Source: JAWKUK01 sp041398605 (GTDB lineage: Bacteria > Planctomycetota > UBA1135 > GCA-002686595). From it: a stretch of DNA of 64,000 bases. Under the pieces are notes generated by a model, which worked only from the letters and a program-made list of their open reading frames with translations, searched no databases and was not told the origin of the DNA. Below are positions 55,901 to 64,000 of the stretch, piece by piece (positions within the stretch are counted from its first letter, which is position 1; each line of letters opens with the position of its first letter). Location of the stretch: contig JAWKUK010000007.1 in assembly GCA_041398605.1 (NCBI GenBank), positions 186,001-250,000 of the forward strand, in the 5' to 3' direction. A program made the translations under genes and the position numbers.

Positions 55901-57010
55901 TCAGAGGGGGAAAGCCCCGTCGCCCTTCTGGGCGTGGCCCAGCTTCTCGGCGACGGTGATGAATTGGTTGTACTGCTTGCGCAGGTGTGTCGGCACCTCC
56001 GCGTAGACGTCCTCGACGAGCGAGCGCAGCGGCATCGGCGCCGCGGCCTCTTGCTCGTGGATGACGGCGTCGATCTCGACCAGCAGCTCGGCGTCGATGC
56101 GCGCGCGCTCGCCGGCCTGGATCACGCCGGCCGCGAGCAAGTGCTGCTCGAAGCGCTCCAACGGGTCCTTGGCGGCCCACGCGGCGACCTCGTCCGCGTC
56201 GCGGTACTTCGTCGGGTCGTCCGAGCTCGAGTGGCCCAGCATCCGGTACGTGTTCAGCACGAGCAGCGACGGGCCGCCGCCGCCGCGCGCGCGCTCGACC
56301 GCCTCGTCCATCGCCGCCACACACGCGAGCACGTCGTTGCCGTCGACCTCGCGGGCGGGGATGCCATAGGCCTGGCCCTTGTCCGCATAGGACTCCGCGG
56401 CGGTCTGCTCGCGCGAGCAGACGCTGATCGCCCAGCCGTTGTCCGTGCACACGAACACCGCAGGGACCTGCCACACGCCCGCGAAGTTGAGGCCGGAGTG
56501 GAAGCCGTTCGAGCTCGTCGCGCCGTCGCCGAAATGGATGGCGTGCACGACGTCCTCGCCGCGCTGCTTGGACGCAAACGCCGCGCCGACGCCGTGCGGG
56601 ATCTGGGTGCCGATGACGCTCGACCAGCTAGGGTAGTTCGTCCCCTTGTGCTGGAAGTGGTTGCACATCTGGCGCCCCTTCGCCGTGTCGTTCGCGTTGC
56701 AGTACATCTGCGCCACGTACTCCGCCAGCGGCAGGCCGCGCATGACCGCGGCGCCGCCCTCGCGCAGGCCGGACCAGAGCCAGTCCGTCGAGCGCAGCGG
56801 GGCCGCCGCCCCCACGAGCGCCGCCTCGAGGCCGGTCGCCGTGCCCACGAAGCCGATGCGGCCCGCGCGCTGCAGCTTGAGCATGCGCCCGTCCATGGCG
56901 CGGATGCGCAGCATGTGCACGAACAGCTCGCGCTTGCGCTCGTCGGAGAGGCGCGGGGCGTCTCCGACGAGCGTGCCGTCCTGGGCGAGGATCTGGAGCG
57001 CTGCGGTCAC
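55901..57010 (-). CDS. 2-oxoacid dehydrogenase E1 component, alpha subunit (second copy)
   Basis: The product has 369 residues with a GTG start. Thiamine diphosphate binding is seen in FGDGATSSNGFHSGLNFAG followed by CTDNGWAIS (GDG...N motif). The phospho-loop-like GHSSSDDPTKY is the branched-chain E1-alpha form. The sequence is closely parallel to the E1-alpha at 59828 but clearly diverged, and it ends in the same GDGAFPL. It starts ten bases after E2 ends, within the same operon. It may allow two substrate ranges with one E1-beta, or make a mixed alpha2beta2 enzyme. Confidence 0.9.
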   Translation of the reverse strand: MTAALQILAQDGTLVGDAPRLSDERKRELFVHMLRIRAMDGRMLKLQRAGRIGFVGTATGLEAALVGAAAPLRSTDWLWSGLREGGAAVMRGLPLAEYVAQMYCNANDTAKGRQMCNHFQHKGTNYPSWSSVIGTQIPHGVGAAFASKQRGEDVVHAIHFGDGATSSNGFHSGLNFAGVWQVPAVFVCTDNGWAISVCSREQTAAESYADKGQAYGIPAREVDGNDVLACVAAMDEAVERARGGGGPSLLVLNTYRMLGHSSSDDPTKYRDADEVAAWAAKDPLERFEQHLLAAGVIQAGERARIDAELLVEIDAVIHEQEAAAPMPLRSLVEDVYAEVPTHLRKQYNQFITVAEKLGHAQKGDGAFPL

Positions 57011-57020
57011 AGGCCGAGGC

Positions 57021-58679
57021 TCACAGGCTGAGGAGGCCAGGGTTCTCGAGCAAAGTGCGCATCCAAGCGAGGAAGCGCGCCGCGTCCGCGCCGTCCGCCA
57101 GGCGGTGGTCGACGCTGCACGAGAGGTTCATGTACTGGCGCACGCCGATCTCATCGCCCTCGGGGGTCTCGATGACGCCGGGGCGCTTCATGATGCGGTG
57201 CACGCCGAGGATCGCGATGTCGGGGAAGTTGATGATCGGCGTCGCGAGGATGCCGCCGATGTTGCCCGCGTTCGTGATCGTGAATGTGCTGCCGCGCAGC
57301 TCGTCCGGCTTGACCTTGCCGTCGCGCGTGCGCTGGGCGAGGTCCGCGAGCTCCGCCGCGAGGTGCAGCATGCCCTTCTGCTCGACGTTCCGGATCACCG
57401 GCACGACGAGGCCGTTCGGCGTGTCCGTCGCGACGCCGATGTTGACCTCGTTCGGCAGGAGGATCTCGCCCGCGGCCTCGTCGAGGTGCCCGTTGAGGCT
57501 GCGGAACCGCGTCAGGCCGTTCGCCACCGCCTTCATGATGAAGGGCATGTAGGTGATGTTGACGCCGTGCGCCGCGCCGAGGTCCTTCGCCTTGGCGCGC
57601 AAGGCGACGAGCTCGGTGACATCGACCTCCTCGACGACCGTGAAGTGCGCGGCCGTGTGCTTGGAGCGCGTCATCGCCTCGCCGGTCTTGCGGCGGATGC
57701 CGCGGTACGGCACGCGCTGCACGTCGCCGAGGAACGGGATCGGCGCAGCGGCCTTCTTACCGGCCAGAGGCGCCACAGCGGCTGCGGGCGGGGCAGCGAT
57801 CGACGCCGGCGGCGCCGACACCGGACCACGGGCCGTTGTGCCTGCCGTGGCTGCGGGGGCAGCGCTCGCGCCCGAAGCTGCGGCGGCCTCGACGTCTGCG
57901 CGGCGCACGACGCCGTTGCGGCCCGAGCCACTGACAGCAGTGAGGTCAACGCCGAGCTCGCGCGCAGCGCGGCGCGCGCTGGGCACCGCGAGCACCTTGC
58001 CGTCTGCGTGGCTCGTGCGCGCCGGCGTGCTGCCGGCGCTCGCCGCGGCAGCAGCCGCCGCCGGGGCCGCCTGTGCGGCGGCCGGCGCCGCGTGGCTCGC
58101 TGCAGCCGGCGCGGCAGCGCCAGCCCCCGTCTGCAGGTGGAAGATCACGCTCCCGACCGGCACCGTCGCGCCCGCTGCGGCGAGCTGCTTGACGACCGTC
58201 CCCGCGGCAGGCGAGGGCACCTCGACCGTCGCCTTGTCGGTCATGACCTCGACGACGGGGTCGTGCTCCTTGACCGCCGCGCCTTCCGCGACGAGCCATT
58301 GCACGATCTCGCCTTCGGCGATTCCCTCGCCGATGTCAGGCAGCTTGAACTCGATCAGCTGGCCGCCGCCCCCAGCGGGCGCCGCTGCGGGCGTCGCCGC
58401 CGCCTGAGCGGAGGCCGGGGCGGCCGCCGGGGCCGCCGACCCGCCGCTGTTGTCGAGGTGGAAGATCACGCTGCCGACCGGCACCGTGTCACCGGCGTTG
58501 GCGAGCAGCTTCGTCACGCGCCCCTTGGCGGGCGCAGGGACCTCGACCGTCGCCTTGTCGGTCATGACCTCGACGATGGGCTGGTGCTCCTCGACGTCGG
58601 CGCCTTCGGCGACGAGCCATTGGACGATCTCGCCTTCGGCGATGCCTTCGCCGATATCGGGCAGCTTGAACTCGATCAT
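57021..58679 (-). CDS. Dihydrolipoamide acyltransferase (E2) with two lipoyl domains
   Basis: The product has 552 residues. Two nearly identical lipoyl domains (about 1-76 and 108-185) each carry the lipoylated Lys in EVMTDKATVEVP. They are joined by Ala/Pro-rich swinging linkers. A peripheral-subunit-binding domain follows (VPSARRAARELGVD, GSGRNGVVRRADV) near 228-262, then the catalytic acyltransferase core (about 320-552) ending in SVDHRLADGADAARF, with the active His. The near-perfect lipoyl repeats probably reflect recent duplication. E2 forms the multimeric core of the complex, and E3 and E1 bind the small central domain. Confidence 0.94.
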   Translation of the reverse strand: MIEFKLPDIGEGIAEGEIVQWLVAEGADVEEHQPIVEVMTDKATVEVPAPAKGRVTKLLANAGDTVPVGSVIFHLDNSGGSAAPAAAPASAQAAATPAAAPAGGGGQLIEFKLPDIGEGIAEGEIVQWLVAEGAAVKEHDPVVEVMTDKATVEVPSPAAGTVVKQLAAAGATVPVGSVIFHLQTGAGAAAPAAASHAAPAAAQAAPAAAAAAASAGSTPARTSHADGKVLAVPSARRAARELGVDLTAVSGSGRNGVVRRADVEAAAASGASAAPAATAGTTARGPVSAPPASIAAPPAAAVAPLAGKKAAAPIPFLGDVQRVPYRGIRRKTGEAMTRSKHTAAHFTVVEEVDVTELVALRAKAKDLGAAHGVNITYMPFIMKAVANGLTRFRSLNGHLDEAAGEILLPNEVNIGVATDTPNGLVVPVIRNVEQKGMLHLAAELADLAQRTRDGKVKPDELRGSTFTITNAGNIGGILATPIINFPDIAILGVHRIMKRPGVIETPEGDEIGVRQYMNLSCSVDHRLADGADAARFLAWMRTLLENPGLLSL

Positions 58680-58722
58680 GTGCAGTGGAACGCGTTGCGG
58701 TGGACTTCGGAGGCGCGACGGA

Positions 58723-59700
58723 TCAGAAGTTGTAGACCTCTTCGATCGCGTCGAGGACGCGTCGGTCGTCAGGCATGTAATGGTGTTCGAGCGTGTTCGG
58801 GAACGGCGTGTCGAAGCCGGTGACGCGCTTGACGGGCGCCTCCATGTACTCGATGCAGTTCTCCGCGATGAGCGCGCTGATCTCGGCGCCGTAGCCGCAG
58901 AAGCGCGGGGCTTCGTGCACGACGACGACGCGGCCGGTCTTCTTCGCGGCCTCGAGCACGCCCTCTTCGTCGAGCGGCAAGAGCGTGCGCAGGTCGACGA
59001 TATGGCACTGGATGCCCTTTGACTCACGCGCTTGCGCGGCAGCCTTCTCGCACACCGGCACCATCGCGCCATAGCAGAAGACGGTGACGTCCTTGCCCTC
59101 GGCGACCGTGCGCAACGTCGAGAGATCGACGGTGTAGTGGCCATCAGGGACCTCGCCTTTGACGGCGCGGTAGAGCGCCTTCGGCTCCATGAAGAGCACG
59201 GGATCCGGGTCCGCGATCGCCGCGAGCAAGAGGCCCTTCGCGTCGTACGGCGTCGACGGGATGACGACCTTCAAGCCGGCGGTGTGCGCGAAGTACGCCT
59301 CGCCCGACTGGCTGTGGTAGAGCCCCCCACGGATGCCGCCGCCGTAGGGCGTGCGGATGACCATCGGCGCCGTGTACTGCCCGCCGCTGCGGTAACGCAG
59401 CTTCGCCGCCTCGCTGACGATCTGGTCGAAGGCGGGGAAGATGAAGTCCTGGAACTGGATCTCCGCGACCGGGCGCAGCCCGTTCATCGCCATGCCGATC
59501 GCAGCGCCGATGATCCCGTCCTCGGACAGCGGCGTGTCGAAGCAGCGCGCCTTGCCGAACTCTGCGGTGAGACCCTCAGTCGCGAGGAACACGCCGCCCT
59601 TCGGGCCGACGTCCTCCCCGAAGACGAGGACCGACTGGTCGGCGCGCATCGCCGTCTTGAGGCCGTCGTTGACCGCTTGGATGAGCGTCAGGTTCGCCAT
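58723..59700 (-). CDS. 2-oxoacid dehydrogenase E1 component, beta subunit
   Basis: The product has 325 residues, standard for E1-beta. It pairs with an E1-alpha to decarboxylate 2-oxoacids with thiamine diphosphate. FGEDVGPKGGVF and FDTPLSEDGIIG lie near the start, VAEIQFQDFIFPAFDQIVSEA and GLYHSQSGEAYFAHTAGLKVV (two blocks) in the middle, and the transketolase C-domain reads VVVHEAPRFCGYGAEI. The HSQS form is the branched-chain E1-beta pattern. It is the only beta subunit in an operon with two alphas. Confidence 0.93.
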   Translation of the reverse strand: MANLTLIQAVNDGLKTAMRADQSVLVFGEDVGPKGGVFLATEGLTAEFGKARCFDTPLSEDGIIGAAIGMAMNGLRPVAEIQFQDFIFPAFDQIVSEAAKLRYRSGGQYTAPMVIRTPYGGGIRGGLYHSQSGEAYFAHTAGLKVVIPSTPYDAKGLLLAAIADPDPVLFMEPKALYRAVKGEVPDGHYTVDLSTLRTVAEGKDVTVFCYGAMVPVCEKAAAQARESKGIQCHIVDLRTLLPLDEEGVLEAAKKTGRVVVVHEAPRFCGYGAEISALIAENCIEYMEAPVKRVTGFDTPFPNTLEHHYMPDDRRVLDAIEEVYNF

Positions 59701-59827
59701 GTGCTTGGGGCTCGGTGCGAGGAGCAGGGTCGTGCGGAAAGGAGCGCGTACGTCGCCGAAGGAGCGTGGACCGGAGCGGCCCTCTGGTGAGGAGACGGCA
59801 GGTGAAGAGGCAGCAGAGGAAGGCGGG

Positions 59828-60949
59828 TCACAGCGGGAACGCGCCGTCGCCCGCTGCGGCGTCGCCGCGGCGCTTCGCGAGGTCGAAGAGGAACTCGCCC
59901 TGGCGCCGAATGTGGCGCGGGACGGCCGCATACACGTCGCTGAAGATCGTCTCGATCCCAGGCTTCGGGGTGCGCTCTGCGGTCTTCGCAGCGGCGTCGA
60001 TCTTCTCGAGCTCCGCCGCCTTCCATTGCGCGTCGAGCGCTTCGGTCCAGAGGCCGCGCTGCGCGAGGAACTTCTGGAAGCGCGGCAGCGGGTCCTTCTC
60101 GCGCCACTCGGCGACGAGCTCTGCCGGCACGTACTTCGTCGGATCATCAGACGTCGAGTGCCCGCCCATGCGGAACGTCTTCGCCTCGATCAGCGTCGGG
60201 CCCTCGCCGCGGCGCGCGCGCGCGACCGCCTCGAGCGTCGCTTGGCGCACCGCCAAGAGGTCGTTGCCGTCGACCGTGACACCCGGCATGCCGTAGGCGG
60301 CGGCCTTGACCGCGTAGCCGTCCGACGCGGTCTGCTCCTCTGAGGGGCACGAGATCGCGTAGCCGTTGTTCTGGCACAGGAAGACCACGGGCGCCTTCCA
60401 AACGCCCGCGAAGTTCATCCCGGAGTGGAAGCCGAGGCTCGACGTGCCGCCGTCACCGAAGGACACGAGGTGCACCGTGTCCTCGCCGCGCAGCTGCGAC
60501 GCGTAGGCCGCCCCCACCGCGTGCGGCAGGTGCGTGCCGATCGGCGAGCTGATCGAGTAGAAGTGGATCGGATCGACAAACGAGAAGTGCACGGGCATCT
60601 GCCGGCCGCGCGCGCTGTCCTCCGCGTTGCCGAACATGTTGTGCATCATCTCGACGGGCGCGACGCCGTGGTACAGCGCCATGCCGAAGTCGCGGTAGCT
60701 CGGGAAGATCCAGTCCGTCTTCCGGAGCGCGCTGGCGGCGCCGACCTGGCACGCCTCGACGCCGAGGTTCGGGATCGAGAAGCCGATGCGGCCCGAGCGC
60801 TGCAGCTTCAAGCAGATCTCGTCGAAGGCGCGCACGCTGAGCATCGTGCGGTAACAGTGCACGAGCTCGGCGTCGGACAAGCCGGCGTCGAACCCCTTGG
60901 CGGTCTTGCCGTCGGGCGCGATCACGGAGAGGACTTCGGTGTCGGTCAT
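59828..60949 (-). CDS. 2-oxoacid dehydrogenase E1 component, alpha subunit (first copy)
   Basis: The product has 373 residues. The thiamine diphosphate motif reads FGDGGTSSLGFHSGMNFAG then CQNNGYAIS, and the loop GHSTSDDPTKY is conserved as in branched-chain oxoacid E1-alpha. It ends GDGAFPL like its paralogue. It lies 19 bases after lipA and 127 bases before E1-beta, a longer gap with no gene and only purine-rich sequence. Whether the complex prefers pyruvate or branched-chain 2-oxoacids cannot be settled by sequence; the motifs favour branched-chain. Confidence 0.92.
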   Translation of the reverse strand: MTDTEVLSVIAPDGKTAKGFDAGLSDAELVHCYRTMLSVRAFDEICLKLQRSGRIGFSIPNLGVEACQVGAASALRKTDWIFPSYRDFGMALYHGVAPVEMMHNMFGNAEDSARGRQMPVHFSFVDPIHFYSISSPIGTHLPHAVGAAYASQLRGEDTVHLVSFGDGGTSSLGFHSGMNFAGVWKAPVVFLCQNNGYAISCPSEEQTASDGYAVKAAAYGMPGVTVDGNDLLAVRQATLEAVARARRGEGPTLIEAKTFRMGGHSTSDDPTKYVPAELVAEWREKDPLPRFQKFLAQRGLWTEALDAQWKAAELEKIDAAAKTAERTPKPGIETIFSDVYAAVPRHIRRQGEFLFDLAKRRGDAAAGDGAFPL

Positions 60950-60968
60950 GGTCGTCCGCGCAAATGGG

Positions 60969-61940
60969 TCAGGGCTGGCCGTGGGCCGCGGCACGGCGGC
61001 CCCTGATGAGGCGCGTGGCGAAGAACTCGCCCGCTTTGTAGCTCGAGCGCACGAGCGGGCCCGAGGCGACGTACAGGAAGCCGAGCGCGCGCGCTTCGAT
61101 CTCGAGCTCACGGAAGCGCTCGGGCGTCACGTACTCGCGCACCGGCGCGTGGTTCGGGGTCGGCCGCAGATACTGGCCGAGCGTCAGGAAATCGACGCCA
61201 GCCTCGCGCAGCAGCCGAATGGAGGCCTGCAGCTCCTCGTGCGACTCCCCGAGGCCCACCATCAGCGAGCTCTTCGTGAAGGCGTCCGGGCGCAGCGCCT
61301 TGGCCTGCACGAGCGTGTCGAGCGAGCGCTCGAAGCTGCAGCGCGGGTCGCGGATCTTGCGCTGCAAGCGCGGCACGACCTCCACGTTGTGGGCCAGCAC
61401 GTCGGGCGCGGCCTCCATCAACGTCGCGAGCGGCGCGCCCGTGTAATCGGGAATCAGCGTCTCGACGAGCGTCTCGGGGGCGTGCCGCCGGATCGCGCGG
61501 ATGCACTCGGCGTAGTGCCCGGCGCCCCCGTCCGGCAGGTCGTCGCGATCGACGCTCGTGACGACGACGTAGTCGAGGGCGAGGCGCCCGATGGCCTGGC
61601 CGACGTGCTCGGGCTCGTCCGGGTCCGGCGGCGGCGCCTCTAGGACCGTCTTGACCGCGCAGAAACGGCAGCGGCGCGTGCACTCGTCGCCGAGGACCAT
61701 GATCGTCATGGTCGCGTGGTCACCCTTCCAGCACTCGCCCATGTTGGGGCAGCGGGCCTCCTCGCAGACCGTGTTGAGCTTGAGCTCGCGGGTGAGCTCC
61801 TTGAGCTTCTTGAACCCCTCGCCGCCCGGCAGCGGGACCTTCAGCCACGGCGGCTTCGGGGCGCGCAGCGGCACGGCGGCCGGCGCGTCACCCGCGGCCG
61901 TACGCGGTGTCACTGGGTTCGAGGTCTCGGGTGCGTCCAT
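60969..61940 (-). CDS. lipA: Lipoyl synthase LipA
   Basis: The product has 323 residues. This radical-SAM enzyme inserts two sulfurs into octanoyl-lipoyl domains. It has both 4Fe-4S clusters: the auxiliary one in CEEARCPNMGEC and the radical-SAM one in CTRRCRFC. The family blocks KLNTVCEEARCPN, VVTSVDRDDLPDGG and LTLGQYLRPTPNHAPV are present. The ATG at 61940 is preferred to a TTG at 61952. It is the first gene of the dehydrogenase operon, so lipoate insertion and its target are made together. Confidence 0.96.
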   Translation of the reverse strand: MDAPETSNPVTPRTAAGDAPAAVPLRAPKPPWLKVPLPGGEGFKKLKELTRELKLNTVCEEARCPNMGECWKGDHATMTIMVLGDECTRRCRFCAVKTVLEAPPPDPDEPEHVGQAIGRLALDYVVVTSVDRDDLPDGGAGHYAECIRAIRRHAPETLVETLIPDYTGAPLATLMEAAPDVLAHNVEVVPRLQRKIRDPRCSFERSLDTLVQAKALRPDAFTKSSLMVGLGESHEELQASIRLLREAGVDFLTLGQYLRPTPNHAPVREYVTPERFRELEIEARALGFLYVASGPLVRSSYKAGEFFATRLIRGRRAAAHGQP

Positions 61941-62161
61941 CGGAGGCGTCAATTTGGCCAGCGATTCTAGCAGAGGCGGCGGGGGGCCGTCGGGCGCCGC
62001 GCCCAGCGAATCGGGGTGGCCGAACCAGGGACGGCCGCCGGGGCGAGTTGTCGCGTCGGCGCGCGCGTTGGCGCCTCGCCATGGCGCCGCAGGCCCGCTC
62101 AGGCGGCGGCGCGACCCGTAGCGTGGGATACAGCGCCGCGTGTCGGTTAGGGTCCCGGGCG

Positions 62162-63019
62162 ATGCCGACGACCCGCGCCCGCTCGATCCGCCGCGTCCTC
62201 CTGATCGAGGGCACGGGCAACCTCGTCGTGGCCGCCGCGAAGCTCCTCGTAGGGCTCCAAACGGGCTCGCTCGCCCTCGTCTCGGACGCGCTGCACTCCG
62301 CGACGGACCTCGCGAACAACGTGCTCGCTTGGTTCGCCATGGGGGTCGCCGAGCAGCCCCCCGACGAGGACCACCCGTACGGCCACGCGAAGTTCGAGAC
62401 GCTCTCGATCTTCGTGCTCGGCACGCTCCTGAGCGTGCTCGCCGTCGAGATCCTGCTCGGGATCGTGCGCCGCGGGGGCCCGCAGGAGGTCGGGACGACG
62501 CCGCTCGCGTTTGGCGTCGTCTTGGCCTCGCTGGCGACGCAGCTCGGCCTCGCGAGCTGGCAGATGCGCGAGGCCCGGCGGCTGGACTCGGAGCTGCTGC
62601 GCGCTGACGCCGCCCACACGTTCTCCGACTCCGCGACGACGATCGCGACGATCGTCGGCTGGCAGCTCGCAGCCTTTGGGCTCGCCTGGCTGGACAGCGC
62701 CGTCGCGGTCGTGGTGGCGGGCCTCGTCCTCGTGCTGGCCTATCGGCTGTTCCGGCGGGCGGTCCCGATCCTGGTCGACGGTGCGTCGGTCCACCCGGAC
62801 GAGCTGCGGGCCGCTGCCCTCGATGTGTCCGGCGTCCAGGAGGTCGGGCGGGTGCGGTCGCGCTGGGAAGGCCCGCGTCGGGTCGCAGACATCACCGTTC
62901 GAGTGGACCCCAATCTGGACGCGGTCCAGGCCCACGCGGTGGCGGACGCGGTCGAGCGCCGCCTCCAAGCCGACCTCGAGATCGCGGACGCCGTGGTCCA
63001 TGTCGAGCCGCTCCGGTGA
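62162..63019 (+). CDS. Cation diffusion facilitator (CDF) metal transporter
   Basis: The product has 285 residues. Six transmembrane segments are followed by a cytosolic ferredoxin-like domain. The metal-site pattern appears twice: SDALHSATD in helix 2 and ADAAHTFSD in helix 5 (both HxxxD), which suggests Zn2+ or Fe2+/Mn2+ export by proton exchange. DEDHPYGHAKFETLS is the loop motif between helices 2 and 3. The C-domain keeps VRSRWEGPRRVADITVRVDPNL. It is divergent from lipA across a 220-base gap that holds no other gene. Confidence 0.9.
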   Translation: MPTTRARSIRRVLLIEGTGNLVVAAAKLLVGLQTGSLALVSDALHSATDLANNVLAWFAMGVAEQPPDEDHPYGHAKFETLSIFVLGTLLSVLAVEILLGIVRRGGPQEVGTTPLAFGVVLASLATQLGLASWQMREARRLDSELLRADAAHTFSDSATTIATIVGWQLAAFGLAWLDSAVAVVVAGLVLVLAYRLFRRAVPILVDGASVHPDELRAAALDVSGVQEVGRVRSRWEGPRRVADITVRVDPNLDAVQAHAVADAVERRLQADLEIADAVVHVEPLR

Positions 63020-63022
63020 GGC

Positions 63023-63046
63023 GCGGCGTCGTCCGACCGACGCCGC
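63023..63046 (+). terminator. Hairpin terminator after the CDF gene
   Basis: GCGGCGTCG (63023-63031) pairs with CGACGCCGC (63038-63046) across a six-base loop, four bases past the stop codon. It is followed by a C-run rather than a U-run. Confidence 0.55.
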
Positions 63047-63219
63047 CCCCCCCAAGCCCAGCACCCCAGATCGGGACCAGGTAGGGACTCGGCAAAATCG
63101 GGCCGCTGGCGGCGCTGATTCGCCGGTTCGGCGGTCCACGACGGCGCAACTCGCGCAGGATGATGGGCACGGGCGGCCCCGCGTACGGATGCCCTACCCA
63201 GGACCCAGACTCTCCACAC

Positions 63220-64000
63220 ATGCACCCGAAACGACTCTCACTCGCCCTCCTCGCGCTCTGTCTCACCGGGAGCGGCCTGGCGCAGAACCGCCTCGTCGGC
63301 GTCGATACCTCCGGCGCAAGCTTCTACGACATCGACATCGTCACCGGCGCCAGGACGCTGGTCGGCGCGATCACGGGCGCGCCCGGCGTCGTCGGCGCGC
63401 TCGCGTATGACGACACCAACGGCGTGATGTACCTCTCCTCGACGAGCCTTGACGCGCTCTACATCCTCGACGTCAACACGTTGGACGCGACGCTGGTCGG
63501 CCCCTACAACGTCGGCGCAACGGTCGTGATGCACGGCCTCGAGTACGTCGAGGCCACGGGCAAGCTCTACGGACACAGCTCGAGCCTCGCGAACGGCGCG
63601 GACCTCTTCGAGATCGACACGGCGACGGGCCAGGCGACCGGCATCGGCGCGTCCGGGACGCTCGGCTTCGGCAGCCTCGCCTACGTCAACGGCACGATGT
63701 ACCTGTCGGACACGGTCGGCGATCAGCTGATGTCGATCGACCTCGTGACGGCTGCGGCGACCGCAGTCGGCCCGTTCGGTGTGGCAGGCTCCGTCGGCAT
63801 CGGGTTCGCGTACGACCCGGCGCTCGGCCTGTACGCCTCGGACAACGTGACGGACTCGCTCTACACGGTCGACGTCACCACGGGCGCCGCGACGGTCATC
63901 GGCGCGTTCGGCGCCAGCAACATGATCTCGCTCGAGTTCATCGGCGCCGGCAGCGGCACCTTCGGCACGCCGTATTGCACCGCCAACGCGAACTCGACCG
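63220..64000 (+). CDS. Secreted beta-propeller-like protein, 3' end outside the window (tail domain begins at edge)
   Basis: The frame is open from the ATG at 63220 to the window end (260 codons). A signal peptide (MHPKRLSLALLALCLTGSGLA) is followed by about five repeats of roughly 40-45 residues that alternate a small hydrophobic strand and an Asp-rich turn (FYDIDIVTGARTLVG, LYILDVNTLDATLVG, LFEIDTATGQATGIG, LMSIDLVTAAATAVG, LYTVDVTTGAATVIG). These are the blades of a propeller of the DUF4394/NHL kind. The last residues, TPYCTANANST, are the start of the shared tail domain, exactly as in the gene at 25382. It is thus the seventh tail-domain locus here. Confidence 0.8.
   Translation, partial: MHPKRLSLALLALCLTGSGLAQNRLVGVDTSGASFYDIDIVTGARTLVGAITGAPGVVGALAYDDTNGVMYLSSTSLDALYILDVNTLDATLVGPYNVGATVVMHGLEYVEATGKLYGHSSSLANGADLFEIDTATGQATGIGASGTLGFGSLAYVNGTMYLSDTVGDQLMSIDLVTAAATAVGPFGVAGSVGIGFAYDPALGLYASDNVTDSLYTVDVTTGAATVIGAFGASNMISLEFIGAGSGTFGTPYCTANANST

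Overview
The window is high-GC chromosomal DNA, packed with genes on both strands. No gap between genes exceeds about 300 bases. It contains no phage genes, transposase, CRISPR array or rRNA. Several features suggest a planctomycete-like bacterium. There are many secreted proteins with signal peptides, and seven loci share the same roughly 140-residue C-terminal domain (Cys-Gly-Pro..Asn-Ser-Thr-Gly opening, NPGGSxGxLCLGGxIGRYV core, FQxWxRD and TSNF near the end). I know this tail from large planctomycete secretomes. The taxonomic assignment is an inference, because no rRNA is present.

Region 1 (1-31 kb) holds a truncated SDR gene, an Old Yellow Enzyme-type oxidoreductase, and a first group of secreted tail-domain proteins. 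These include a GH13 glucan enzyme neighbour, a lectin/sorbosone-dehydrogenase fusion and a pyroglutamyl-peptidase-like protein. Also here are a TVP38-type membrane protein translationally coupled to a disulfide reductase, a Nudix-MBL fusion, an MFS transporter, hrpB with a DUF1499 protein, a 1,376-residue membrane-anchored coiled-coil protein with a C-terminal helix-hairpin-helix domain, a small lipoprotein barrel, and two more tail-domain proteins, one of them a reprolysin-like metalloprotease. A GT87-type transferase and a CAT-anticodon tRNA (probably tRNA-Ile2) end this part.

Region 2 (31-45 kb) is centred on an RNA-repair locus. rtcB and rtcA form an operon preceded by a sigma-54 type -24/-12 element, and rtcR, its CARF/sigma-54 activator, lies just beyond a secreted triple Cys-Cys-x-x-Cys protein. 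A surface-glycan group follows: GT4, a frameshifted FkbM methyltransferase and a GT39-like transferase. After that come a Tat-exported aldo/keto reductase, a lipoprotein barrel and an M20 peptidase.

Region 3 (45-54 kb) carries a signalling operon, transcribed in the order HPt protein, HDOD-REC-GGDEF, HDOD-REC-GGDEF. It is followed by a lipoprotein asparaginase, zwf, lipB, and a DinB/WYL-regulator pair.

Region 4 (54-62 kb) is a complete 2-oxoacid dehydrogenase operon, read on the minus strand as lipA, E1-alpha, E1-beta, E2 (two lipoyl domains), a second E1-alpha, and E3. LipB and LipA encoded nearby would lipoylate the E2. A cation diffusion facilitator and the start of another secreted tail-domain protein close the window.
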